Origin: Alicyclobacillaceae bacterium
GTDB taxonomy: Bacteria > Bacillota > Bacilli > Kyrpidiales > Kyrpidiaceae
Assembly (NCBI GenBank): GCA_029961045.1
Contig: JASBVN010000006.1
Span: forward strand, 1 to 64,000
Reading direction: 5' to 3'
Length of the DNA stretch: 64,000 nucleotides
Within the stretch, counting starts at the first letter, position 1. Every line of letters begins with the position of its first letter. The position numbers were made by a program, and so were the translations under genes. This document shows positions 24,988 through 34,278 of the stretch, one piece after another. The notes under the pieces are model-generated. The model saw only the letters and a list, made by a program, of their open reading frames with translations, made no database searches and was not told the DNA's origin.

Positions 24988-25860
24988 TCAGCGATAAAGA
25001 TGCCACAAGACGTCTCCGGTGGTGAAGGCGAAGGCCACCAGGGCGACGTAGCTGTTGACCGTGAAAAACGCCTGGTCGATGCGGCTCATGTCCTCGGGCG
25101 ACACGAGACGGTGCTCGTACACCAAAAGGAGTGCCACCATCAGAATGCCGACCGTATACAACCAGCCGAGGGGGATCCACCACAACAGGCTCAGAAACAG
25201 GACGACGGACAAAGCGTCCAACCCCCGGGAGATCCACAGGCCCCGGCGAATGCCGAACCGCGCGGGAATCGAGTGCAATCCGTTGGCCCGGTCGAACTCC
25301 ACATCCTGACAAGCATAGATGATGTCAAAAGCCGCAATCCACAATCCCACCGCTCCGGCCAACACCGCTGCGGGCCACTCCCACCGTCCCGATACGGCGA
25401 TCCATCCCCCCAAAGGCGCCAGGCTGTCGGCCAGACCCAAAACGAGGTGGCACAACCAGGTAAAGCGCTTGGTATAAGAATAGATCACGAGCACCGCCAC
25501 CGCCACGGGCAACAATTTGAAGCACAAAGGATTCAGTTGCCACGCCGCCACCCCGAGCAGCACCAGCGACACGGCGATGAACAACCACACCTCGGCCGCC
25601 GACAACAGGCCCCGGGGCAGTTCCCGCATCGCCGTCCGCGGATTGCGGGCGTCGATCGCCCGGTCGATGACCCGGTTGAGGCCCATCGCCGCACTGCGGG
25701 CCCCCACCATGGCCACGGTGACCCAGAACACCTGCCGCCACGTCGGAAGTCCGCCGGATCCGGAATAGGCCGCCAGGATCATCCCCAAATACGCATACGG
25801 CAGCGCGAACACCGTATGTTCGAATTTGATCAATCTCAGGAACAGAATCAGTTTTTTCAC
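24988..25860 (-). CDS. UbiA-family prenyltransferase
   Basis: A 290-residue polytopic enzyme with the two Asp-rich Mg-diphosphate motifs NRVIDRAIDARNPRT and YACQDVEFDRANGLHSIP. These match 4-hydroxybenzoate polyprenyltransferase-like proteins (UbiA/MqnP) rather than MenA or CtaB. In Firmicutes lacking ubiquinone this branch usually serves the futalosine menaquinone route (MqnP). No other mqn or men gene is in the window, so that role is inference. GTG start with GGGGAGGG upstream. Confidence 0.85.
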   Translation of the reverse strand: MKKLILFLRLIKFEHTVFALPYAYLGMILAAYSGSGGLPTWRQVFWVTVAMVGARSAAMGLNRVIDRAIDARNPRTAMRELPRGLLSAAEVWLFIAVSLVLLGVAAWQLNPLCFKLLPVAVAVLVIYSYTKRFTWLCHLVLGLADSLAPLGGWIAVSGRWEWPAAVLAGAVGLWIAAFDIIYACQDVEFDRANGLHSIPARFGIRRGLWISRGLDALSVVLFLSLLWWIPLGWLYTVGILMVALLLVYEHRLVSPEDMSRIDQAFFTVNSYVALVAFAFTTGDVLWHLYR

Positions 25861-25907
25861 AGGACACGCCCTCCCCTTCCCTATTTACGGGAAAGGGAGG
25901 CCAAAAG

Positions 25908-26090
25908 TCAACCGACGGCCGCCGTCCCGCTGACTTCCACCAAGGTGCCGTCTTCGCCGACTTCGTACAGGCGGATGTCCCGCTCTCCGACCACCATTTC
26001 GGCGCAACATCCCCAACAATAATATTGGTGACTTCCAATCCGTCCAATGTCCCGGCACTGGCAGCGGGGGCAGCGGGTGATCAGGCTCAC
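25908..26090 (-). CDS. Small zinc-ribbon protein
   Basis: A 60-residue protein. The first half holds two knuckles, CPRCQC and CWGCC, separated by 15 residues: a zinc ribbon. The second half (ERDIRLYEVGEDGTLVEVSG) is a short beta-like tail. The GTG start has AAAGGAGG eight bases upstream, so it is very likely translated. It lies upstream of ubiA with a 47-base gap and could be co-transcribed. I do not recognise a specific function. Confidence 0.75.
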   Translation of the reverse strand: MSLITRCPRCQCRDIGRIGSHQYYCWGCCAEMVVGERDIRLYEVGEDGTLVEVSGTAAVG

Positions 26091-26153
26091 CGTTCATCCT
26101 CCTTTGAAGCGTTCTACCCATGGTAGTGTCACCCTAGAGGAGGAAAAATATAC

Positions 26154-26181
26154 ATCCCCCTTCGGAGGCGAAGGGGGATGC
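26154..26181 (-). terminator. Intrinsic terminator downstream of moeA
   Basis: A perfect 12-bp stem, CATCCCCCTTCG with CGAAGGGGGATG, loop of four. On the minus strand it is followed by TATATTTTTCC. Confidence 0.88.
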
Positions 26182-26209
26182 GGGAGCGGTTTTTCTCCCG
26201 GATGCTTCC

Positions 26210-27481
26210 TCAGAGAAGCCCCGCGCTGCCTAACCACCACACCTTCACCGGGTCGCCCGGCTGAGGATTCTCCCCCGGAGGAATCTCCGCCAAAGCGTTG
26301 GCCCCGAGGAAACTGGAAAGGGCACTCGACGACTGTTCCCGGGCGGCGTCGACGGTCACCCGGCCGCCTTCAATCCGCACCCTCCCCCTCCAGAAGCGTG
26401 TAAGAGGCGCCGGCCGTTCGGGAGGACGGCCCGCCAAAAGCGCCTCGCACTGAAAAGGATCCCATTTCGCCGCCCCAGCCATTTTCCTCAAGGCGGGAAG
26501 GAGAAAGAGATGGGCCGTCACAAAGGCAGACGCCGGATTTCCCGGCAGAGCGAACCACATCCGCCGGCCCCAAACGCCCACCGCCACCGGTCGTCCGGGG
26601 CGGATCGCCACCCGGCGAAACAAGATTTCCATGCCCAGCCGCTCCATCGCCGCGGGGACGACATCGAAATCCCCCACCGAGACCGCACCGGTGGTCACCA
26701 CCGCATCGGCGCCGGCGAATGCCCGTTCCACCGCCTCCGCCACCGCCTCTACCGAGTCCGGACATCTTCCCCCATTCCGGACCTCCCATCCCTCGAGCCG
26801 GAGCATCGACCGGAGCATCGAACCGTTGCTGTTCCGAATCTGGCCGGGCTTGAGCTGTCCCGGCCCGTCCAGCAGTTCGTCCCCCGTGGACAGCACGGCG
26901 ACCACGGGCTTGGGGTAGACCTCCACTTCCCAAGCACCTGCCGCGGCCAGCAACGCCGCTTCGGAGGGACCGACGGCCGTACCGGTTCCGAGGGGCGCCG
27001 AACCCCTTGCCAGATCCTCGCCCTGCCTTTGGACCGCTTCCCACGGCTTCACGGAAACGGATATTTCGATCCGCTCGCCGGGGCGCCCCTGAGAGCCGGC
27101 CGGATACCGCACATCTTCCAAACGGACGACGGCGTCCGCACCCTGCGTCAACGGAGCGCCGGTCATGGTCCGGACCGCCGTCCCCGGCCGGAGCGTCTCC
27201 TCCAGCCACTGCCCCGCCGGCACCTCCCCGATCACCGTCAGAACGGCCGGCCTTTCCGGAGAGGCATTCGCTACATCCCCCGATCTCACCGCATAGCCGT
27301 CCATGACAGCCCGGTGAAAGGGAGGAACGTCTTCCGGAAGGACCACCGCCCGAGCCAGATACGATCCCGCCGCTTCATCCAGCGGCCGGAGAACCGGATT
27401 TCCCGGCTGCGCCCGTTCCATACAGCGTCTCCGCGCTTCGGACAACTCCAACACATCGCCCTCGACACGATCCACCGCCAT
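26210..27481 (-). CDS. moeA: Molybdopterin molybdenumtransferase MoeA
   Basis: A 423-residue enzyme that inserts molybdate into adenylated molybdopterin. PPFHRAVMDGYAVR, MTGAPLTQGADAVV, STGDELLDGPG, IRNSNGSML and ALPGNPASAFVTAHLF match the family. The usual GGVSVGD motif reads GAVSVGDFD, a mild Gly-to-Ala change. ATG 27481 follows GAGGGCGTGGTG. No other moa/mob gene is present. The enzyme would serve molybdenum or tungsten enzymes elsewhere, possibly a selenocysteine formate dehydrogenase given selA/selD nearby (inference). Confidence 0.92.
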   Translation of the reverse strand: MAVDRVEGDVLELSEARRRCMERAQPGNPVLRPLDEAAGSYLARAVVLPEDVPPFHRAVMDGYAVRSGDVANASPERPAVLTVIGEVPAGQWLEETLRPGTAVRTMTGAPLTQGADAVVRLEDVRYPAGSQGRPGERIEISVSVKPWEAVQRQGEDLARGSAPLGTGTAVGPSEAALLAAAGAWEVEVYPKPVVAVLSTGDELLDGPGQLKPGQIRNSNGSMLRSMLRLEGWEVRNGGRCPDSVEAVAEAVERAFAGADAVVTTGAVSVGDFDVVPAAMERLGMEILFRRVAIRPGRPVAVGVWGRRMWFALPGNPASAFVTAHLFLLPALRKMAGAAKWDPFQCEALLAGRPPERPAPLTRFWRGRVRIEGGRVTVDAAREQSSSALSSFLGANALAEIPPGENPQPGDPVKVWWLGSAGLL

Positions 27482-27646
27482 CACCACGCCCTCGTCCTTC
27501 CGCCATACGGGACTCCGAACGCACGCCGCCCGGTGTGTCCCGCCTCCATTGTGACACACCGTCGACCGAAAAAAAAGATCCCCGATTCCCACGGGGAACC
27601 GAGGACCATCCTGTCCGAGCCAGCCATAATGATGATAATGAAGCCC

Positions 27647-27829
27647 TTATGATCCTCTCTTGCTCATTTGAGAGCCGGCGTAAGCCGACAAAGCCGCCAC
27701 GACGATCCCGACGATGATGCTGTTCCACATGGCTCCGACGTTCTCACTGAAGTTGAAAACCCAGGGTGAAACGATGAACCAAAGGCCGAGCAAAGCACTG
27801 AGCCACGCCGTCCAAGCAACTTGACTCAT
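27647..27829 (-). CDS. SPW-repeat small membrane protein
   Basis: A 60-residue protein with two predicted membrane segments. ALLGLWFIVSPWVFNF is the SPW motif, and a second hydrophobic stretch IIVGIVVAALSAYAG follows. AAAGGAGGGAGTCCG precedes the ATG. SPW proteins are small, widespread and uncharacterised. A separate promoter at 27918-27890 suggests it is transcribed on its own. Confidence 0.83.
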   Translation of the reverse strand: MSQVAWTAWLSALLGLWFIVSPWVFNFSENVGAMWNSIIVGIVVAALSAYAGSQMSKRGS

Positions 27830-27889
27830 CGGACTCCCTCCTTTGGTTTCAACTCGCCCGCTTCCATCTCGGGATCTCGGGCTATTTTT

Positions 27890-27918
27890 ATTGTAATACG
27901 CCTCCGTAGGCGATGCAA
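27890..27918 (-). promoter_or_regulatory. SigA-type promoter of the SPW protein gene
   Basis: TTGCAT (27918-27913), 17-base spacer, TACAAT (27895-27890), about 60 bases before the ATG. It lies just after the end of mnmA. Confidence 0.6.
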
Positions 27919-27936
27919 GAAAATTGTGGGCCGCCC

Positions 27937-29019
27937 TCACAGCCGCTTATCGATGACGGCGCCTCCGACCACCAGGTCGCCGTCATAAAAGACCACCGCC
28001 TGCCCCGGGGTGATCGCCCGCTGGGGCTCGTCGAACACCACGTGAACTTTCCCTTCTGTCACCGGATAGACCGTCGCCGGAACCTCCGGAGCCGTATACC
28101 GGATTTTCGCCGCGACGCGCAGGGGCCGGTCCAGTTCGGGAACGGCGATCAGATTGACCCCGGATGCCAGCAACTCCCTCGAAAACACTTCTTCCCCGCT
28201 CCCCAAGACCACCCGGTTTGTTTCGGGCTGAATGTCTACGACGTAGACCGGGCGCCCCAAGGCGACGCCCAGCCCCTTCCTCTGCCCGATGGTGTAGAAA
28301 GGAATTCCCCGGTGCGTGCCCACCACGTTTCCCGCCGTATCGACCAATTCCCCCTCCGGCGGATCTTCGCCCATCCGGCGGCGGAGAAAGCCGGCATAAT
28401 CCCCGTCCGGAATAAAGCAGATATCCTGACTCTCGGGCTTGTTGGCCACCCGCAAGCCGAACCGGGCGGCCATTTCCCGGACCTGAACCTTCGTAAATTC
28501 GCCGAGGGGAAACAGTGTGCGGGCCAGTTGATCTTGGGTCAAATGGTACAGAACATAACTCTGGTCCTTCCGCCGGTCCACGGACTTTCTCAAGAGGTGG
28601 CGACCGCGGCGTTCATCGTATCCGGACCGCACGTAGTGGCCCGTGGCCAGGTAATCCGCCCCGAGATCCATCGCCTGCTGCAACAACAAATCGTACTTCA
28701 TGTAGATGTTGCACGCGATGCAAGGATTCGGAGTGCGCCCCCGCCTGTACTCCTCTTCGAAATACCGGATCACCCGTTGCTCAAACGCTTCCCGGTAGTT
28801 CACCGCGTAAAACGGAATCCCCAGGCTTTCGCAGACCCGCCGCGCATCGCTGACATCATCGACGGAACAGCACCCGCGGGCCCCCGGCGACGGTTCTTCC
28901 TCACCCCGGAGCCGCATGGTGATGCCGATTACGTCGTATCCCTGCTCCTTCAGCAGCGCCGCCGCCACCGAGCTGTCGACTCCGCCGCTCATGGCCACGA
29001 CGACCGTCGCCTTACCCAT
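27937..29019 (-). CDS. mnmA: tRNA 2-thiouridylase MnmA
   Basis: A 360-residue enzyme that thiolates U34 of tRNA-Lys, -Glu and -Gln. VVVAMSGGVDSSVAAALL is the PP-loop ATP site; the catalytic cysteines are in TPNPCIACNIYMK and KPESQDICFIPDG. The ATG at 29019 overlaps the cysteine desulfurase stop by eight bases (ATGGGTAA). The frame is open well upstream but that part lies over the desulfurase gene. Pairing with a dedicated desulfurase is typical of Bacillus (yrvO-mnmA). Confidence 0.96.
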   Translation of the reverse strand: MGKATVVVAMSGGVDSSVAAALLKEQGYDVIGITMRLRGEEEPSPGARGCCSVDDVSDARRVCESLGIPFYAVNYREAFEQRVIRYFEEEYRRGRTPNPCIACNIYMKYDLLLQQAMDLGADYLATGHYVRSGYDERRGRHLLRKSVDRRKDQSYVLYHLTQDQLARTLFPLGEFTKVQVREMAARFGLRVANKPESQDICFIPDGDYAGFLRRRMGEDPPEGELVDTAGNVVGTHRGIPFYTIGQRKGLGVALGRPVYVVDIQPETNRVVLGSGEEVFSRELLASGVNLIAVPELDRPLRVAAKIRYTAPEVPATVYPVTEGKVHVVFDEPQRAITPGQAVVFYDGDLVVGGAVIDKRL

Positions 29020-30163
29020 GTCTTTCCCGCCGGCACAGCCGCCGGGCGATCTCCGCCGTTTTGCGGCCGGCGGTCTCCACCTCCTCCATTGTAGTATGGG
29101 ACGAAAAACTAAAACGCACGGAACTGCGGACGAGATCCTCCGGCACTCCCATCGCCGACAACACGTGAGACGGCTGTAGAGAACCGGACGTACACGCCGA
29201 ACCGCTGGATGCGGCAATCCCGGCCAAATCCAAATTCATCAAAAGCGTTTCCGCAGACGCGCCCGGAAAACCCACGTTGACAATGGCCGGGACCGCGTGG
29301 GCCGGCGAATGGACGACCGCGTCCGGAAACCCTTCCCGCAGCACCGCGAGAAACCGCTCTTTCAACCGGCGGGCGCGCTCCCGGGCGGCAGACCGGTTCG
29401 CCTTCGCCCATGCCGCCGCCGCGCCGAGTCCGACAATCCCGGGGAGGTTTTCCGTCCCGGCCCTGCGGCCCCTCTCCTGGCCACCCCCCCGCAACAGGGG
29501 AAGCCACGGCGTCCCCCGGCGCACATACAGAGCCCCGACCCCTTGGGGCCCGTGCAACTTGTGTCCGGAGAGAGTCAGCAAGTCGCAGCCCACCTCGTCG
29601 ACATCCGTTTCCAACCAGGGCACCGCTTGAACGGCATCGGTGTGAAATACGATCCCCCGTTCCCGAACCCGGGCCGCCGTCTCCCGCACCGGCTGAACGG
29701 CGCCCGTTTCATTGTTGACCCACATCAAGCTGACGAGCACCGTATCGGGACGAAGGGCTTCGACCACCGCTTCGGGATCCGTCACCCCGTCGCGACCGGG
29801 CGGCACATAGGTCACTTCGAACCCCCATTCTTCCAACCACTCGCAGGTGTGCAACACGGCGTGGTGTTCCACCGCGCTGGTCACCACGTGGCGGCCTCGG
29901 TCGCGCAAGGCCAAAGCGGCTCCCACCAGGGCGGCGTTGTTCGCCTCCGTCCCCCCGCTGGTGAACACCACTTCCGGCGGAGAGGCGCCGATCAAAGAAG
30001 CCACCGCTTCCCGGGCGTCCTCCAGAGCGGCCTTGGCCCTGCGGCCGAATCGGTGCATACTGGACGGATTCCCAGGAACCTCCCCCAGAAAGGGTTCCAT
30101 AGCCGCCCTCACTTCGGGGAGCACGAAGGTCGTCGCCGCGTGATCCAGATAGATGGCGTCCAT
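29012..30163 (-). CDS. iscS: Cysteine desulfurase (YrvO/IscS type)
   Basis: A 383-residue PLP enzyme supplying sulfur to MnmA. YLDHAATT, VFTSGGTEANNAAL, HTDAVQAVPW, the PLP Lys in LSGHKLHGPQG, and the catalytic Cys loop SSGSACTSGSLQPSHVL are all intact; the extended loop marks group I enzymes. AAGGAGGGGAG precedes the ATG. It follows cymR by 33 bases. The Bacillus counterpart works only in tRNA thiolation; the same may hold here. Confidence 0.95.
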   Translation of the reverse strand: MDAIYLDHAATTFVLPEVRAAMEPFLGEVPGNPSSMHRFGRRAKAALEDAREAVASLIGASPPEVVFTSGGTEANNAALVGAALALRDRGRHVVTSAVEHHAVLHTCEWLEEWGFEVTYVPPGRDGVTDPEAVVEALRPDTVLVSLMWVNNETGAVQPVRETAARVRERGIVFHTDAVQAVPWLETDVDEVGCDLLTLSGHKLHGPQGVGALYVRRGTPWLPLLRGGGQERGRRAGTENLPGIVGLGAAAAWAKANRSAARERARRLKERFLAVLREGFPDAVVHSPAHAVPAIVNVGFPGASAETLLMNLDLAGIAASSGSACTSGSLQPSHVLSAMGVPEDLVRSSVRFSFSSHTTMEEVETAGRKTAEIARRLCRRERHG

Positions 30164-30196
30164 TCGTCTCCCCTCCTTTCCACCGAACCCCTCCGA

Positions 30197-30607
30197 TCAA
30201 ATGTAATACATCAATCCGTCGTCGGTGCCCTGGCGCATCATTTCCGCCAAATCGGTCAACGTCGTACGGTCCAACACGCCGTTGATGGCGTCTCGCACCT
30301 CGTCCCACAGGCGCCTCAACCCGGTGGGTTCCTCGTCCACCACGGTAATCGGGCCTTCCAACACCCGAATGATGTCCCCCGCGGTGATCTCCGAAGCCGG
30401 CTTGGCCAACACGTACCCCCCATACGCCCCCCGCACGCTCTTCACGAGCCCGGCGTTGCGCAGCGGCGCAATCAGCTGTTCCAGATAGTGTTCCGAAAGA
30501 TTCTGCCGTTCGGCGATCGATTTCAGGGATACGGGCTGTTCGCCGCTGTTGATCGCCAAATCCACCATGAGCGTAATTCCGTATCTCCCCCGAGTCGACA
30601 ACTTCAT
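30197..30607 (-). CDS. cymR: Rrf2-family regulator CymR
   Basis: A 136-residue winged-helix protein. MKLSTRGRYGITLMVDLA, LSEHYLEQLIAPLRNAGLVK and SVRGAYGGYVLAKP form the DNA-binding part. The three Cys residues that bind Fe-S in IscR are absent, so it matches CymR, the cysteine-metabolism repressor that works with CysK. Start ATG 30607 with AAAGGAGAG upstream. Position before the desulfurase is as in B. subtilis. Confidence 0.9.
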   Translation of the reverse strand: MKLSTRGRYGITLMVDLAINSGEQPVSLKSIAERQNLSEHYLEQLIAPLRNAGLVKSVRGAYGGYVLAKPASEITAGDIIRVLEGPITVVDEEPTGLRRLWDEVRDAINGVLDRTTLTDLAEMMRQGTDDGLMYYI

Positions 30608-30744
30608 CCCGCCACTCTCCTTTCGCTTCTTATACATTCCACCCGCCGTTTCCCTCTCGCCGCTCCGCCGAGCCGGAGACACTCCCGGCGAGCCGCGGGT
30701 TTGGCCCGCACCGCCCCACCTTTTCGCCACGGCCGAGGACGGTG

Positions 30745-32097
30745 TTACCGGTCTTCCTCCACTTCCGGCGTCCCGGCCGCATTTTTTCTCCTCGCCGCCG
30801 CCCTCCGCCGGATGATCCGCTCATATCCCTGATCGCTCGGCCGGTAGTATCCCGGCGGTTTCATCCCCGGGGGCAGGTAAGACTGCTCCACCCAATGGCC
30901 CGGGTAATCGTGAGGATACCGGTACCCCTTCCCGTGCCCCAATTCCCGGGCTCCGGGGTAATTCGCATCCCTCAAATGAGGAGGGACGGTGAGAGAAACC
31001 CCGCGGCGAACATCGGAAAGCGCTTTTTCCAACGCCATGTAACTGGCGTTGCTCTTCGGCGCGCACGCCAGATAGGTCACCGCCTGGGCCAGGGGAATCC
31101 GCCCTTCCGGCATCCCGAGCCACTGCACCGCTTGAAACGCAGCCGTCGCCACCACCAGGCCTTGGGGGTCTGCGTTTCCGACATCCTCACTGGCGAGGAT
31201 GACGAGCCGCCGGGCAATAAACACGGGATCCTCTCCCGCCTCCAGCATTTTGGCCAGCCACAGGAGGGCGGCGTCGGGATCCGAGCCCCGGATGGATTTG
31301 ATGAACGCGGAAATGGTGTCGTAGTGAGAATCCCCCGACCGGTCGTACACCACAGCCCTGCGCTGGATCGAGGCTTCGGCCACCTCGCGGGTCAGCACAA
31401 TTTTGCCGTTTTCGTCGGGCGGGGTGGTGAGAGCCGCCAACTCCAGCGCCCCGAGGAGCCTCCGGGCATCCCCCTCGGCAAACCGGATCCAGTGGTCCAG
31501 GGCTTCCTCCGTCACTTCCAAGGGCAAAGCCCCAAGACCCCGGTCGGGATCCGTCAGCGCCCGCTTTGCGATTTGCCGGAGATGGGCCGGCGAGAGCGGG
31601 CGGAGTGTGAAAACCTGGGATCGGGACAGCAGGGCCTTGTTGATCTCAAAATACGGATTCTCGGTGGTGGCGCCGATCAAAATGATGAGCCCTTCTTCGA
31701 CGTGCGGCAACAGGGCGTCCTGCTGCGCCTTGTTGAACCGGTGAATCTCGTCGATGAATAGCGTGGTGCGCTGCCCATACATGCCGAGGCGTTCCCGGGC
31801 CTCGTCCACGACGCGGCGCACGTCGGCAACCCCCGCTGTCACGGCATTCAGGGTCACAAAGGCCGATCGGGTGTACTTGGCGATCAGACGCGCCAGTGTC
31901 GTTTTCCCCGTGCCGGGAGGACCGTAAAAGATCGCGGACATGAGCCGGTCCGCTTCGATGGCGCGGCGGAGCAACGTTCCGGGGCCGACGACGTCCTCCT
32001 GCCCCACCAATTCATCAAGGGTTTCCGGCCGCATCCGGGCCGCCAAGGGGGCGTTGGCTCCTTTTTCCCGCTCGGCCTGATACGAGAACAAATCCAT
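30745..32097 (-). CDS. rarA: Replication-associated recombination ATPase RarA (MgsA)
   Basis: A 450-residue clamp-loader-like AAA+ protein. Walker A IFYGPPGTGKTTLARLIA, Walker B LFIDEIHRFNKAQQD, sensor LIGATTENPYFEI, and the C-terminal KSIRGSDPDAALLWLA and YLACAPKSNASYMALEKAL are diagnostic. It acts at stalled replication forks with SSB. The start ATG 32097 (MDLFSYQ) follows GAGGGG; the longer frame begins inside the 6S RNA terminator. A TATAAT at 32136-32131 lies ahead of it, without a clear -35. Confidence 0.95.
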   Translation of the reverse strand: MDLFSYQAEREKGANAPLAARMRPETLDELVGQEDVVGPGTLLRRAIEADRLMSAIFYGPPGTGKTTLARLIAKYTRSAFVTLNAVTAGVADVRRVVDEARERLGMYGQRTTLFIDEIHRFNKAQQDALLPHVEEGLIILIGATTENPYFEINKALLSRSQVFTLRPLSPAHLRQIAKRALTDPDRGLGALPLEVTEEALDHWIRFAEGDARRLLGALELAALTTPPDENGKIVLTREVAEASIQRRAVVYDRSGDSHYDTISAFIKSIRGSDPDAALLWLAKMLEAGEDPVFIARRLVILASEDVGNADPQGLVVATAAFQAVQWLGMPEGRIPLAQAVTYLACAPKSNASYMALEKALSDVRRGVSLTVPPHLRDANYPGARELGHGKGYRYPHDYPGHWVEQSYLPPGMKPPGYYRPSDQGYERIIRRRAAARRKNAAGTPEVEEDR

Positions 32098-32151
32098 GTT
32101 CTCCGCCCCTCTTTCGCCTGTAACTTCATCATTATACTCCACTTTTCCGGA

Positions 32152-32180
32152 CAAAAAAACAACGGGCTTTTCCGCCCGCC
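32152..32180 (-). terminator. Intrinsic terminator of the 6S RNA
   Basis: On the minus strand CGGGC-GGAAAA-GCCCG is followed by TTGTTTTTTT. It closes the RNA gene before rarA. Confidence 0.85.
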
Positions 32181-32207
32181 TTCTCATCTTTGGTATAAGT
32201 TCGTGAG

Positions 32208-32388
32208 CCCCGCCATGCCGTGTCCCTGAGTTTTGAACCTGCTCTCGGCAGGTGGGTGACCTGCGATGCGGTTTACATGTCCGCCTTCCGCGGCCTATGC
32301 GCCCCGCACCGACTCCGGTCTCCCTTTTAGTGGGTGTTGGCTCAAAACTTCACGGTCGATCACAAACACAGAAGGGCTCACGCCGTAT
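32208..32388 (-). ncRNA. ssrS: 6S RNA (SsrS)
   Basis: A non-coding RNA lies between aspS and rarA, the same neighbourhood as bsrA in B. subtilis. Its ends close with a perfect 9-bp stem (minus 32382-32374 with 32220-32212). Inside, GTTTTGA pairs with TCAAAAC (32348-32342 with 32036-like inner arm at 32036; the paired arm is at 32236-32230). The 3' half contains CACCCACCTG...CAGGTTCAAAACTC, which I associate with Firmicute 6S RNAs. The core of about 180 bases, with its own promoter and terminator, fits a trap for housekeeping RNA polymerase. A covariance search has not been run. Confidence 0.8.
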
Positions 32389-32428
32389 CCTCCGTGGAGG
32401 CTTACCGTTCCACCTTTCCTACGCTTTT

Positions 32429-32457
32429 ATGGTATCACGGGCACCCGGTTTTTGCAA
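32429..32457 (-). promoter_or_regulatory. Promoter of the 6S RNA
   Basis: TTGCAA (32457-32452), 17-base spacer, TACCAT (32434-32429), placing the start near 32422, about 35-40 bases ahead of the closing stem. Confidence 0.6.
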
Positions 32458-32478
32458 TGAAAATTTCCAGATTCACTT

Positions 32479-34278
32479 CTATTTTTTTGCAGATACCGTT
32501 CGGGGCTGAATGTGCAATTCTTGCCATTGCCGCGACGAAACATTCGACGGAGCGCCCGTCAATAGACAAGAGGCGCTGGCCGTCTTCGGAAAGGCGATAC
32601 ACTCCCGGATCGACGATTTGCCGGCCATCAGCATGATGATCCGGTCGAACCCAAAGGCCATGCCGCCGTGGGGAGGCGTCCCGTATTCGAAGGCTTCCAA
32701 CAAAAACCCGAACTTATCCTTCGCTTCATCCGGAGTCAACCCGAGGGTCCGGAACATGGCCTCCTGGATCTCCCGCCGATGAATCCGGATACTCCCTCCG
32801 CCGATCTCGTAGCCGTTGAGCACCAGGTCATAGGCCTGGGCCCGCACGCTCCCGGGATCGGTTTCCATGCGGTCGACGTCTTCCCAGCGGGGCATGGTGA
32901 AAGGATGGTGTTCCGCCACCCAGCGCTTCTCCTCTTCGTCGTAAGAGAACAGGGGAAAATCGACCACCCAGGCAAAAGCAAACCGGTCGTCGCGGATCAG
33001 CCCCAACCGCTGTCCGAGATGCAGGCGCAATTGGCCGAGCACGGCGGCGCACACATCCGGCCGGTCGGCGACAAACAGCAACAGGTCGCCCGGCTCTCCC
33101 CGGAGCGCGGCCAGCATCCGGCCGAGTTCCTCTTCTGAGAAAAATTTAGCAATCGGCGACTTGACGCCGTCGCCTTCCACCACCATCCAAGCCAACCCTT
33201 TAGCGCCCCACTGTCCGGCCAAAACCCCGAGATCGTCGATTTCTTTGCGGCTGAAGGTCCCGCACCCTTTGGCGTTCAGGGCGCGCACGACGCCGCCCCC
33301 TTCGAGGGCTCCCCGGAACACGCGAAATTGACAACCCCGCACCTCTTCGGTCAGGTCTACGATCTCCAGCCCGAAACGCAGATCCGGCTTGTCCGTGCCG
33401 TACCGCAGCATCGCCTCGTCATAAGGGATCCTCCGAAAGGGCGTCTGTACCTCCACTCCCAGCAGGTCCCCGAACAACTCCGCCATCATCTGTTCCATGA
33501 GCGCCTGGAACTCGTCAAGGGGCATGAAGGACATCTCGATATCGATCTGGGTGAATTCCGGCTGCCGGTCGGCCCGCAGATCTTCGTCCCGGAAACACCG
33601 CACCAATTGAAAATATCGCTCAAACCCCGCCACCATCAACAGCTGTTTGAACAGTTGGGGCGACTGGGGCAAAGCATAAAATTGGCCCGGATGCAGGCGG
33701 CTCGGAACCAGATAATCCCGAGCCCCCTCCGGCGTGCTGCGGGTCAGCATCGGGGTTTCGATTTCCAGAAAGCCGTGCCGGTCCAGGAAACTTCTCACCT
33801 TCTGCATGGCGCGATGCCGCAGGATCATCGTCCGTTGCATCTCCGGCCGGCGAAGATCGAGGTAGCGATACCGCAGGCGCACCGCTTCGTCCACGTCGAT
33901 TCCGTCTTCGATGGGAAACGGCGTCGGCTTGGCGCGGTTCAATAACTCCACTTGCCGCGCCCGGACCTCGATGGTCCCCGTCTCCAGATTCGGGTTGACC
34001 GTTTCCGGATCCCGCGCCACTACGTCGCCCCGGATCGCCACCACATATTCGTTTCGGAGCTGGTCGGCCGCTTCGAAGGCGTCGGCGCCAAATTCCCGGC
34101 TGCACACCACCTGGACGACCCCGCTGCGATCCCGCAGATCCAGGAAAATGACGCCTCCCAAATCCCGCCGGCGCTGAATCCATCCGCTCAACACCACTTC
34201 CCGGCCGATGTCCGCCTCTCCGAGGCGCCCGCACTCGGCCGTTCGCGCCAGCGGCTCATGACTGCGGTGATCCGTCAT
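32479..34278 (-). CDS. aspS: Aspartate--tRNA ligase
   Basis: A 599-residue class IIb synthetase. The OB-fold anticodon-binding domain (about 15-110) has [20 protein letters not shown]. Motif 2 is [20 protein letters not shown] and motif 3 [16 protein letters not shown], with the bacterial GAD insertion between (about 290-430). The ATG at 34278 follows GGAGGAGAGGG and overlaps the hisS stop by 23 bases, so hisS-aspS is one operon. Confidence 0.96.
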   Translation of the reverse strand: MTDHRSHEPLARTAECGRLGEADIGREVVLSGWIQRRRDLGGVIFLDLRDRSGVVQVVCSREFGADAFEAADQLRNEYVVAIRGDVVARDPETVNPNLETGTIEVRARQVELLNRAKPTPFPIEDGIDVDEAVRLRYRYLDLRRPEMQRTMILRHRAMQKVRSFLDRHGFLEIETPMLTRSTPEGARDYLVPSRLHPGQFYALPQSPQLFKQLLMVAGFERYFQLVRCFRDEDLRADRQPEFTQIDIEMSFMPLDEFQALMEQMMAELFGDLLGVEVQTPFRRIPYDEAMLRYGTDKPDLRFGLEIVDLTEEVRGCQFRVFRGALEGGGVVRALNAKGCGTFSRKEIDDLGVLAGQWGAKGLAWMVVEGDGVKSPIAKFFSEEELGRMLAALRGEPGDLLLFVADRPDVCAAVLGQLRLHLGQRLGLIRDDRFAFAWVVDFPLFSYDEEEKRWVAEHHPFTMPRWEDVDRMETDPGSVRAQAYDLVLNGYEIGGGSIRIHRREIQEAMFRTLGLTPDEAKDKFGFLLEAFEYGTPPHGGMAFGFDRIIMLMAGKSSIRECIAFPKTASASCLLTGAPSNVSSRQWQELHIQPRTVSAKK

